Origin: Wenzhouxiangella sp.
GTDB lineage: Bacteria; Pseudomonadota; Gammaproteobacteria; Xanthomonadales; Wenzhouxiangellaceae
DNA length: 12,044 nucleotides
NCBI GenBank assembly: GCA_007127425.1
Contig: SKZJ01000013.1
Coordinates: 1-12,044, forward strand
Direction of reading: 5' to 3'
Numbering within the stretch: position 1 is the first letter of the stretch; every line of letters starts with the position of its first letter. Below, piece by piece: positions 1 to 8,336 of this stretch. A model generated the notes under the pieces. The model was not told the DNA's origin. It saw nothing but the letters and a program-made list of their open reading frames with translations, and did no database searches. The translations under genes and the position numbers were made by a program.

Positions 1-1022
1 AGATTGCGCAGGCGAAGCTGGCGAGCAATGGCCTGGGCGGCCTCGAGGTTGGTCTTGTAGATGGTCTCCTCGAGGTTGCGATGGCCGAGGAAGGCGCCGG
101 TATTGACGTCGACCGTGGTCATGGCTTCGGTCTGATCAATGGTCAGGTGGCCACCGGACTTCAACGGCGTCGTCCGGCTCAACGCACGCTCGATCTCGCC
201 CTCGACACCGTAGAGGTCGAAGAGCGGCCCGTCTCCCGAATAGTGTTCGATACGCTCGACCCACTCGGGAAAGAAATCCTCCGCAAAGCGCTTTGCACGA
301 CGCCAGGTTTCCTCATCATCGATCCGCACCCGTTCAACACCGCCATGCATCAGGTCGCGCAGGGAGCGATAAGGCAGGGCAAGGTCTTCGTAAACGCACT
401 GGCCCGGCTGGGCGCACTCGGCCTGCTCCTCGATGCGCGGCCACAACCGGCGCAGGTAAGTGAGGTCGCTTCCCAGTGCATCACCCCCCACACCCTCGGC
501 GTTGGTGCGAATGATGAACCCGGCATCGCTGTCTTCGCCGACGAATTCGCGTAACCGGTCACGCAGCCGCTGGCGCTCTTCTTCGGCTTCGATGCGGACC
601 GACACGCCCAAACTGTCGACGCCGGGCAAAAGCACCAGGTACCGCGAGGGGATACTGAGCTGAGTGGTCAGGCGTGCGCCCTTGGTACCCAGCGGATCCT
701 TGATCACCTGGACCAGGATCTTCTGGCCCTGGTGCAGCAACGCGGTGATCGAAGGCATCGGCAGGGGCTCGCCGTTGTCGTTGAGTTCGGGCTGGCGAGG
801 CAGGATGTCGGCGGCATGCAGGAATGCCGTGCGGTCGAGGCCGACATTGACGAAAGCTGCCTGCATGCCCGGCAACACACGTTCGACACGCCCCATGTAG
901 ATATTGCCCACATAGCCGGCATCGTTGATGCGCTCCAGGTAGAGTTCCTGCAGCAGGCCGTTCTCGACCACCGCGACCCGGCGTTCGGTCGGGGTGACAT
1001 TGATCAGGATATCGTCGCTCAA
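1..1022 (-). CDS. rng: Ribonuclease G, 3'-truncated by window edge
   Basis: RNase G is a cytoplasmic single-strand endoribonuclease of the RNase E/G family that trims the 16S rRNA 5' end and decays some mRNAs. About 340 codons are visible, against roughly 490 in E. coli, and the C-terminal part runs off the window. The N-terminus reads MSDDILINVTPTERRVAVVE, very like E. coli RNase G. An S1-type RNA-binding region follows (about residues 35-125, with YVGNIYMGRV and AAFVNVGLDRTAFLH). The MTTVDVNTGAF motif holds the first catalytic metal-binding Asp, D305 here. The visible part ends at the TNLEAAQAIARQLRLRN segment, just before the second catalytic Asp, which is off the window. The start is TTG at 1022: an in-frame TGA lies two codons upstream and GGAAGG sits 8 bases before it. 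It follows maf by 75 bases, and the maf-rng pairing is common in Gammaproteobacteria. RNase E is less likely because of the N-terminus and this context. Confidence 0.93.
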   Translation of the reverse strand, partial: MSDDILINVTPTERRVAVVENGLLQELYLERINDAGYVGNIYMGRVERVLPGMQAAFVNVGLDRTAFLHAADILPRQPELNDNGEPLPMPSITALLHQGQKILVQVIKDPLGTKGARLTTQLSIPSRYLVLLPGVDSLGVSVRIEAEEERQRLRDRLREFVGEDSDAGFIIRTNAEGVGGDALGSDLTYLRRLWPRIEEQAECAQPGQCVYEDLALPYRSLRDLMHGGVERVRIDDEETWRRAKRFAEDFFPEWVERIEHYSGDGPLFDLYGVEGEIERALSRTTPLKSGGHLTIDQTEAMTTVDVNTGAFLGHRNLEETIYKTNLEAAQAIARQLRLRN

Positions 1023-1030
1023 GGATCACG

Positions 1031-1036
1031 CCTTCC
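1031..1036 (-). promoter_or_regulatory. Shine-Dalgarno site for rng (TTG start)
   Basis: On the minus strand GGAAGG lies 8 bases before the TTG at 1022. It decides the start: the in-frame TGA at 1026-1028 rules out anything further upstream, and the resulting N-terminus matches RNase G. Confidence 0.65.
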
Positions 1037-1097
1037 CGGGCAGTTGCTCTCAGTCCACAAGAGTATCACCTTGGCCGTGCCCGCCGACGGCGCCCCT

Positions 1098-1664
1098 TCA
1101 GCACAGGCCGGCTTTGCGCAGGAGTTCTCCCGTCTCGAACAGGGGCAATCCGACCACGCCGGTATAGCTGCCGTCGAGCCGACGCACCCAGATGCCGGCC
1201 GCACCCTGAATACCATAGGCACCCGCCTTATCCATCGGCTGACCGGAGGCGATGTAGTCGTCAATCCATTCGGCCGGCAGTCGGGCGAAGTCGACACGGG
1301 TTGTGCTGAGCCGGATCTCGACCTCGCCGCCGGGATGTATCAGAGCCACGGCCGACAACACCTCATGGACCGTACCCGAAAGACGCTCCAACATATCCCG
1401 CGCCTCCTCGTCATCGCTCGGCTTGCCCAGGCAGTCGCCGTCCAGGGCCACGGTGGTATCCGAGCCCAGCACGAAGCAGTCGCGGTACTCCCCTGAAACC
1501 TCGCGCGCCTTCTCCACCGCGAGGCGCACAGTGTAGTCGGCCGGCGTTTCTCCGCTGATGACCGACTCGTCGATATCGGCCGGCCGGACATCGAAATCAA
1601 TGCCGAAAACGCCGAGCAACTCACGGCGGCGTGGGGAGGCGGAAGCGAGGATCAGGTTGTTCAT
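1098..1664 (-). CDS. maf: Maf-family nucleoside triphosphate pyrophosphatase (YhdE type)
   Basis: Maf proteins hydrolyse non-canonical or surplus nucleoside triphosphates to the monophosphate plus pyrophosphate. The YhdE branch prefers dTTP, UTP and modified pyrimidines, and acts in the cytoplasm. The protein is 188 aa, the usual family length. Visible landmarks are the N-terminal phosphate-binding SASPRR (residues 8-13), GSDTTV with the presumed catalytic Asp D69, the following KP (K81-P82), and the MDKAGAYGIQG block (144-154) with substrate-contacting Lys and Gln. KAGAYGIQG with SYTGVVGLPL points to the YhdE rather than the YceF branch; substrate preference is inferred from that. The start is ATG, but no good ribosome-binding site is visible upstream, which contrasts with its neighbours. 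It lies 207 bases after rlmH and 75 bases before rng. Confidence 0.94.
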   Translation of the reverse strand: MNNLILASASPRRRELLGVFGIDFDVRPADIDESVISGETPADYTVRLAVEKAREVSGEYRDCFVLGSDTTVALDGDCLGKPSDDEEARDMLERLSGTVHEVLSAVALIHPGGEVEIRLSTTRVDFARLPAEWIDDYIASGQPMDKAGAYGIQGAAGIWVRRLDGSYTGVVGLPLFETGELLRKAGLC

Positions 1665-1710
1665 TCAGTATTGCAGCCTAGTTCGGGGCTCAGTTGGCAC
1701 GATAAGGAGA

Positions 1711-1860
1711 AAAACGGGAAACGTAAAACGTTAAACGGGGACAAGGGAGCCGGTTTCTTTCAACGCCCCTGACCAATTGCAAGCTGAAAGACATTGGCCA
1801 CCGCGGCTAAAAAGAAAATGCATGACCAGCGCCCGTGTTGCGTTTTACGATTTACGTTTT
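1711..1860. repeat. 150-base element with heptad-repeat inverted ends
   Basis: The gap between rlmH and maf carries a degenerate 7-base tandem repeat at both ends, in opposite orientation. The left arm (1711-1738) reads AAAACGG, GAAACGT, AAAACGT, TAAACGG. The right arm (1834-1861), read on the minus strand, gives AAAAACG, TAAATCG, TAAAACG and then a decayed CAACACG. Placing 1711-1740 against the reverse complement of 1831-1860 gives 23 matches in 30, so the arms could act as terminal inverted repeats or fold as a long stem. The 90 bases between the arms hold no convincing ORF. There is no clear target-site duplication and no transposase. It could be a MITE-like or REP-like element, or an RNA structure between the two genes; function unknown. 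Confidence 0.6.
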
Positions 1861-1871
1861 TACGTGCAAAT

Positions 1872-2333
1872 TCAAGCCCGATGATAAGGATGTCCGCTCA
1901 GAATCGTCCAGGCACGGTAGAGTTGTTCGGCGACGATGACGCGAACCAGCATGTGCGGGAGGGTGGCCGGACCCAGGGACCAGCGTTCGCGGCAGGTCTC
2001 GAGCACGCTGCGGTCCAGGCCGTCAGCACCGCCAATGAAGAACCAGACCGCTCGCCCCTCCAGTTGCCACTGGTCAAGCCGGGTCGACAGCTTCTCGGTC
2101 GACCACGGACGCGCGCCGATCTCCAGCGCGACCCGAAGGGCGTTGGCAGGCACCCTGGCCAGGAGACGTTCCGCTTCCACAGCCGACTCGCGTCCGGCAC
2201 CGGCCTTGCCGGCCACCGGCACTTCGATCAATTCCAGGTTCAGGTGAGGCGGCATGCGGCGGGCGTACTCGTGCCAGCCGTCGGCGATCCAGCCGGGCAT
2301 GCGCGTGCCGATGGCGGCCACCGCCAGGTCCAC
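1872..2333 (-). CDS. rlmH: 23S rRNA pseudouridine-1915 N3-methyltransferase
   Basis: RlmH is a small SPOUT-family SAM-dependent methyltransferase that methylates pseudouridine 1915 in helix 69 of 23S rRNA on the assembled 70S ribosome. The product is 153 aa, against 155 in E. coli. The SAM-binding trefoil-knot elements are visible: the FFIGGADG glycine loop (98-105), then LPHMLVRVIVAEQLYRAW (125-142), and the characteristic C-terminus ending HPYHRA. The start is GTG at 2333, with a CGGAG ribosome-binding site 8 bases before it. It follows rsfS by 18 bases. The rsfS-rlmH pair is the classical ybeB-ybeA arrangement, linking two ribosome-acting proteins in one transcript. Confidence 0.97.
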   Translation of the reverse strand: MDLAVAAIGTRMPGWIADGWHEYARRMPPHLNLELIEVPVAGKAGAGRESAVEAERLLARVPANALRVALEIGARPWSTEKLSTRLDQWQLEGRAVWFFIGGADGLDRSVLETCRERWSLGPATLPHMLVRVIVAEQLYRAWTILSGHPYHRA

Positions 2334-2341
2334 CGCAAAAA

Positions 2342-2345
2342 CTCC
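2342..2345 (-). promoter_or_regulatory. Shine-Dalgarno site for rlmH (GTG start)
   Basis: GGAG on the minus strand lies 8 bases before the GTG at 2333, inside the 18-base rsfS-rlmH gap. It supports the GTG start, which gives the N-terminus MDLAVAAIGTRMP expected for RlmH. Confidence 0.6.
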
Positions 2346-2351
2346 GAGCCG

Positions 2352-2717
2352 TCAGGCCTGGGCCGAACGGGTAGCCGGCGGTGCCGACCAGAGCTTCTCG
2401 AGGTTGTAGAAAGCGCGGGTCTGCGGCTGCATGACATGGACGACCACATCGCACAGGTCGACCAGCACCCATTCGCTCTCGCCGGTGCCCTCGATGCCGA
2501 ACGGTTTGACGCCAGCCGCCTTCGCCCGCAGGGCGACACGCTCTGCCGCGGCCTTGACCTGCCGTGACGAGGAACCGCTGCAGACAATCATGTAATCGGC
2601 GAAGGAGCCGCGTTCGGTGAGATCGATGACCTGGATGTCCGAGGCCTTGGCGTCTTCGAGCGTGGCGATGGCAAGATCGCGCAACTCACTCGGGGAGGGA
2701 ATCTGATTTTCTTTCAA
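2352..2717 (-). CDS. rsfS: Ribosome silencing factor RsfS (YbeB/DUF143)
   Basis: RsfS binds ribosomal protein uL14 on the 50S subunit and blocks joining of the 30S subunit, damping translation under nutrient limitation. The protein is 121 aa, somewhat longer than E. coli (105 aa), with extra residues at both ends. The conserved core is clear: ADYMIVCSGSSSRQVKA, then GVKPFGIEGTGESEWVLVDL, then VVVHVMQPQTRAFYNLEKLW. The earliest possible start is TTG at 2717, because an in-frame TAA lies three codons upstream; no strong ribosome-binding site is seen there. A second TTG at 2684 (residue 12) would give a product closer to the E. coli length and cannot be excluded. It sits between nadD (77 bases) and rlmH (18 bases), with a candidate promoter in the upstream gap. 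Confidence 0.95.
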   Translation of the reverse strand: MKENQIPSPSELRDLAIATLEDAKASDIQVIDLTERGSFADYMIVCSGSSSRQVKAAAERVALRAKAAGVKPFGIEGTGESEWVLVDLCDVVVHVMQPQTRAFYNLEKLWSAPPATRSAQA

Positions 2718-2751
2718 GTACGGTTACTGCTCTAAGGGAAACCCGGCGACC

Positions 2752-2780
2752 ATTCTACCCGTTTAATGGCGTGGGGTCAC
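2752..2780 (-). promoter_or_regulatory. Candidate sigma-70 promoter for rsfS-rlmH
   Basis: On the minus strand, GTGACC (2775-2780, 4 of 6 against TTGACA) and TAGAAT (2752-2757, 5 of 6 against TATAAT) are separated by exactly 17 bases, in the nadD-rsfS gap. The start point would lie near 2745, giving a leader of about 28 bases before the TTG at 2717. Placement and spacing are good, but it rests on consensus matching alone. Confidence 0.42.
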
Positions 2781-2794
2781 CATACTTCTTCCGG

Positions 2795-3436
2795 TCAGAT
2801 TGCGCCGTACAGTCCGTGCTTGCGGATGTAGGCCAGGACCGTGGCCGGTAACAGGAAACGCGGGTCACGACCGGCGGCCAACTGGTTGCGAATATCGGTC
2901 GAGGAGATGGCCAGCTGGGTGACGTCGAGGTTGCGCACCCGGCCGGCCGGCTCATTCATCAGTACACTCGTCGAACGCACACGCCTGAACCGGAGTTCTT
3001 CGGCCACTGCCTCGGGATAGCGCGGGCGGCTGCGCGGGCGCTTCATCACCACCAGGTGGGCCAGGTCGAACAGTTCGCGCCAGCGATGCCAGCCCTCCAG
3101 CTTGTTGGCCGCATCCTGGCCCAGGCAGAGAATGATCGGCACCTCGCCGACCTCGCGGCGGATCGACGCCAGCGTCTCGACCATGTAGGACGGCCCCTTG
3201 CGCCTGACCTCTCGCTCATCCACGGTCAGGTCCGGATAAGGCGCCAGCGCCAGCTCCAGCATGGCGAGGCGGTGATAGGCCTCGGCCCCGGTGTGATCGC
3301 GATGCGGCGGCTGACCGGCCGGCAGCAAACGGAAGTCGGTGACATCGAGCTTTTCACTGACCTCGGCGGCGGCACGCAGATGGCCGTAATGGACCGGATC
3401 GAAAGTACCGCCGAATATCGCCGTTGCCTGCTTCAT
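2795..3436 (-). CDS. nadD: Nicotinate-nucleotide adenylyltransferase
   Basis: NadD transfers AMP from ATP to nicotinate mononucleotide, making deamido-NAD, an essential cytoplasmic step of NAD synthesis. The protein is 213 aa, typical length. The nucleotidyltransferase signature GGTFDPVHYGH (residues 9-19) carries the H-x-G-H catalytic motif, and ISSTDIR (177-183) is the conserved C-terminal ATP-binding motif. LGQDAANKLEGWHRW (105-119) corresponds to the family's substrate loop. The start is ATG at 3436, which overlaps the holA stop by ATGA. A longer reading to 3478 would add 14 residues with no family counterpart. The tight overlap indicates translational coupling to holA. Confidence 0.97.
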   Translation of the reverse strand: MKQATAIFGGTFDPVHYGHLRAAAEVSEKLDVTDFRLLPAGQPPHRDHTGAEAYHRLAMLELALAPYPDLTVDEREVRRKGPSYMVETLASIRREVGEVPIILCLGQDAANKLEGWHRWRELFDLAHLVVMKRPRSRPRYPEAVAEELRFRRVRSTSVLMNEPAGRVRNLDVTQLAISSTDIRNQLAAGRDPRFLLPATVLAYIRKHGLYGAI

Positions 3437-4452
3437 GCCGCGCACATCTCGCTGCGATTGGTGGCCAGGCCCACGCACAGGCGCTCCAGCGCAATCCAGA
3501 ACTCGCCTTGCCGGCTGGACTTGGACATGGCATCAAGATCGGCCAGCCGGGCAAGCGCCTGGCGCACGATATCCGGTTGCAGGCGGCGGGCCGCGGCTGC
3601 CAGGGGTTGCTGGCGGCTCTTCCACACACCCAGTTCGGAAAAAGCCCTGGCCGGCGGCATATGCCGGGCCAGTGCCTGGAATGCGCCGATGGTCTGCAGC
3701 TCCCGCGCCAGCGCACCGACGATCATGGGCATGGGTGTGTCGGCCTCGCGCAGGCCGCGGATGGATCGAACCGCCGCACCCGGCTGACCGCCAAACACCA
3801 GTTCGACGACCCGGAAACTATCGAAGCGCGCGCTGTCGGCAACCGCCTCTCGCACCTGCTCCAGGCTGACCTGGCCGCGCCCGAACAACAAGGCGAGACG
3901 CTCGATCTCCTGGGCGGCGGCCAGCAGGTTGCCCTCAAGCCGTTCGGCCAGGAAAGCGGCGCCCGCGCGGTCAGCCTGCAGCCCACGCTCGGCCAGGCGC
4001 CGACCGATCCAGTCCGGCAACTGGTGCGGCTTGACCCGCCAGCACGGTACGTAGACACCGGCGCCGTCAAGGGCCTTCACCCAGGCCGTTTTCTCGCTGG
4101 CGAACTCCCAGTCGTCGCACTTGACCAGCAGCACATCGTCGCCGGCCTGCTCGACGAATTCGCGCAAGGCCGCGCCGCCTTCACGCCCCGGCTTGCCCGT
4201 GGGCAGGCGGACCTCGACCAGGCGGCGGCTGGCAAACAGCGAGCCGGTTTCAGTGGAGGCGTTCAGCTCGCCCCAGTCGAAGCGACCGTCCGTTTCGATG
4301 ACGATGCGTTCGGCGATGTCGGCCGCGCGCGCGGCGCGGCGAAGGGCATCACAGGCCTCTTCGATGAGCAGGGGCTCCTGGCCGGCGATCAGGTAGACCG
4401 GATCCAGCCCCTGCTGAAGCCGGGCAGGTAGTTTTTCCGGAAACAGCTTCAT
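3433..4452 (-). CDS. holA: DNA polymerase III subunit delta
   Basis: HolA is the delta subunit (wrench) of the clamp-loader complex that opens the beta sliding clamp onto primed DNA. The product is 339 aa, against 343 in E. coli. Family landmarks are the N-terminal FPEKLPARLQQGLDPVYLIAGQEPLLIEEACDALR-type block (residues 4-38; delta is an AAA+ fold without a functional ATP site), SLFASRRLVEVRLP near residues 71-84, EGNLLAAAQEIERLALL (about 173-189), and the all-helical C-terminal collar domain. Start and stop both overlap neighbours by ATGA: lptE upstream and nadD downstream. The lptE-holA-nadD order is typical of Gammaproteobacteria. Confidence 0.95.
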   Translation of the reverse strand: MKLFPEKLPARLQQGLDPVYLIAGQEPLLIEEACDALRRAARAADIAERIVIETDGRFDWGELNASTETGSLFASRRLVEVRLPTGKPGREGGAALREFVEQAGDDVLLVKCDDWEFASEKTAWVKALDGAGVYVPCWRVKPHQLPDWIGRRLAERGLQADRAGAAFLAERLEGNLLAAAQEIERLALLFGRGQVSLEQVREAVADSARFDSFRVVELVFGGQPGAAVRSIRGLREADTPMPMIVGALARELQTIGAFQALARHMPPARAFSELGVWKSRQQPLAAAARRLQPDIVRQALARLADLDAMSKSSRQGEFWIALERLCVGLATNRSEMCAA

Positions 4453-4943
4453 GACTCGCCGACCGTCTCCAGCCGCCGCAAAAGCCGCATGGTCATGGTG
4501 CGGCGCAGGTCGGCCTCGAGGAACTCCTGCTCGCGCTGGGCGGCAAGAATTTCCTGCTCGTCGAAGCTGTAATCGCGGGTCAACTGCAACCTCTCACGTT
4601 CAATCAATACATTGCCCGCGCCGTCGCGCAATTCGAATTCCACGTCAAACATGAGCAAGAACTCGCGCACGCGGGCCTGGCCGGTAATGGTCAGCGGCTC
4701 GCGCCGCATGCGCTCGGCGAAAACCTCCAGGGTCGCCGCTTGCATGTCCGCCTCATCGACCAGCTTCACACCGTTGGCCTGCAGCTGACGGCCGAGTTCG
4801 CGGGCAAACGCCGAATGGTCGTCGGACGCCTTCAGCCAGGTCCGGTCCATCACCGTCGGCAGACGCGCCTCGCCGCGCAACTGGAAGCCGCAGGCAACCA
4901 GCAACAGGCAGGGAATGATCACGGCCAGTGTGCGCAGGGACAT
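4449..4943 (-). CDS. lptE: LPS-assembly lipoprotein LptE
   Basis: LptE is an outer-membrane lipoprotein that plugs the LptD barrel and is needed to deliver LPS to the cell surface. The product is 164 aa. It begins with a lipoprotein signal peptide ending in the lipobox LVAC, with the lipidated Cys at residue 18, followed by the family's CGFQLRG motif. The body ends in a charged helical stretch (about residues 125-164), as in other LptE/RlpB proteins. Sequence similarity in this family is low, so identification leans on the CGFQLRG motif, size and position between leuS and holA. The ATG start directly abuts the leuS stop (TGA then ATG, no gap), and its own stop overlaps the holA start by ATGA. 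Confidence 0.94.
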   Translation of the reverse strand: MSLRTLAVIIPCLLLVACGFQLRGEARLPTVMDRTWLKASDDHSAFARELGRQLQANGVKLVDEADMQAATLEVFAERMRREPLTITGQARVREFLLMFDVEFELRDGAGNVLIERERLQLTRDYSFDEQEILAAQREQEFLEADLRRTMTMRLLRRLETVGES

Positions 4944-7619
<2,676 letters not shown>

Positions 7620-7632
7620 TCAGGACGCCGAC

Positions 7633-8175
7633 TCAGTACTCGTCGTAGTCGTCCTCGACTTCGTCATCGTCTTCGACCAAGCGTGCCCACGCGGCCTCGG
7701 CTTCTTCCCAGGCTTCCCGGGCACCTTCACGCGCATCTTGCCAGGTTTCCCGGGCACCTTCGCGCGCATCCTCCCAAGCCTCACCGCTGTACTCACTGGC
7801 TTCTTGCCAGGCAGCCTGAGCGCGGTCACGGGCCCTGGCGGCAGCCTCGCGGGCTTCCTCCACGGCGTCCTCGCTTCCTTCGCGGGTCGCGACCCAGGCT
7901 TCCTCGGAGCGATTGCGGGCTTCCTCGGCCAGTTCTTCGGCACGCTGCCACATCCGTTCGACGGCATCGTCACCGTTCTCGACCCGGTCACGAATGTCGT
8001 CGCCGGTATCCGCAGCGCTGTCACGGGCATCTTCGTAGGCTTCGGCCGCCTCATCCTGGGCTTCCGTCATGGCCTCGGCCGCTTCATCAGTCAGTTCGGG
8101 CTCGTCGGGTTCGTCTCTCTGGCAACCGGCCAGTGCCAGGGCCGCGGCCATCATCAAGATCATCAGGTAACGCAT
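7633..8175 (-). CDS. Small acidic lipoprotein with 11-residue helical repeats
   Basis: I do not recognise a named family. The product is 180 aa with a lipoprotein signal peptide whose lipobox LAGC places the lipidated Cys at residue 18, so it should be membrane-anchored. The rest is almost entirely Ala, Glu, Asp, Arg and Gln, predicted as one long charged helix from about residue 28 to 166, with an acidic tail ending DDYDEY. Residues 123-163 repeat every 11 positions (EAWEDAREGAR, ETWQDAREGAR, EAWEEAEAAWA), placing Trp at 123, 134, 145 and 156 on one face; W76 and W94 are 18 apart on about the same face. Eleven-residue amphipathic repeats recall group 3 LEA proteins, apolipoprotein-type helices and right-handed (hendecad) coiled coils; a role in envelope or stress protection is only inference. 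The start is ATG with GGAG about 8 bases upstream. It lies between leuS and the proteases with its own leader. Confidence 0.85.
   Translation of the reverse strand: MRYLMILMMAAALALAGCQRDEPDEPELTDEAAEAMTEAQDEAAEAYEDARDSAADTGDDIRDRVENGDDAVERMWQRAEELAEEARNRSEEAWVATREGSEDAVEEAREAAARARDRAQAAWQEASEYSGEAWEDAREGARETWQDAREGAREAWEEAEAAWARLVEDDDEVEDDYDEY
7705..7770 (-). repeat. 33-base tandem repeat inside the lipoprotein gene
   Basis: Two nearly identical 33-base units, 7705-7737 and 7738-7770, encode successive 11-residue helical repeats. A decayed third copy follows to about 7803 and a partial one beyond. Each unit contains CCCGGGCACCTTC and GCGCATC on the plus strand. The DNA-level similarity suggests recent expansion, and copy number may vary between strains. 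Confidence 0.75.
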
Positions 8176-8262
8176 TAGCCATCTCCTCGCTCAGTTGGCG
8201 TTTGACACACAAGGTCCGATATCGTAACGCCAAATCACTTGCTTGGCACCTCCCTCAAAAGC

Positions 8263-8291
8263 AGACGGCCCGGCGAAGGGCCGGGCCGTCT
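8263..8291 (-). terminator. Intrinsic terminator after protease 1
   Basis: AGACGGCCCGGC (8263-8274) and its perfect complement (8280-8291) form a 12-base GC-rich stem with a 5-base loop. On the minus strand it is followed by GCTTTTG, a short T run. It lies about 45 bases beyond the protease 1 stop and separates that gene from the lipoprotein gene. Confidence 0.85.
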
Positions 8292-8293
8292 GA

Positions 8294-8318
8294 CCGATCC
8301 CGCGCGGTAGCGGGTCGG
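8294..8318 (-). other. Conserved bulged hairpin in the 3' UTR of protease 1
   Basis: On the minus strand CCGACCCGC pairs with GCGGG-A-TCGG across the six-base loop TACCGC: nine base pairs with one bulged A. It lies between the stop codon and the terminator. The equivalent structure after protease 2 (9822-9847) keeps the same stem and bulge with one compensatory pair change, so it is likely a real RNA structure. Function unknown. Confidence 0.6.
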
Positions 8319-8336
8319 ATTCTCTCGTTACCTGTA

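Noticed and set aside
732..1496. 254-codon plus-strand open frame spanning the rng-maf junction
   Set aside because: It is antisense to two well-supported genes and has no domain.
1794..2567. 257-codon plus-strand open frame
   Set aside because: It is antisense to rlmH and rsfS; its start falls within the inverted-repeat element.
2755..2955. 66-codon minus-strand frame ending in the nadD-rsfS gap
   Set aside because: It overlaps nadD out of frame; the C-terminal codons are only a translation of the short intergenic motif.
3424..4431. 335-codon plus-strand open frame
   Set aside because: It is antisense to holA, with no recognisable motifs; it follows from high-GC third positions.
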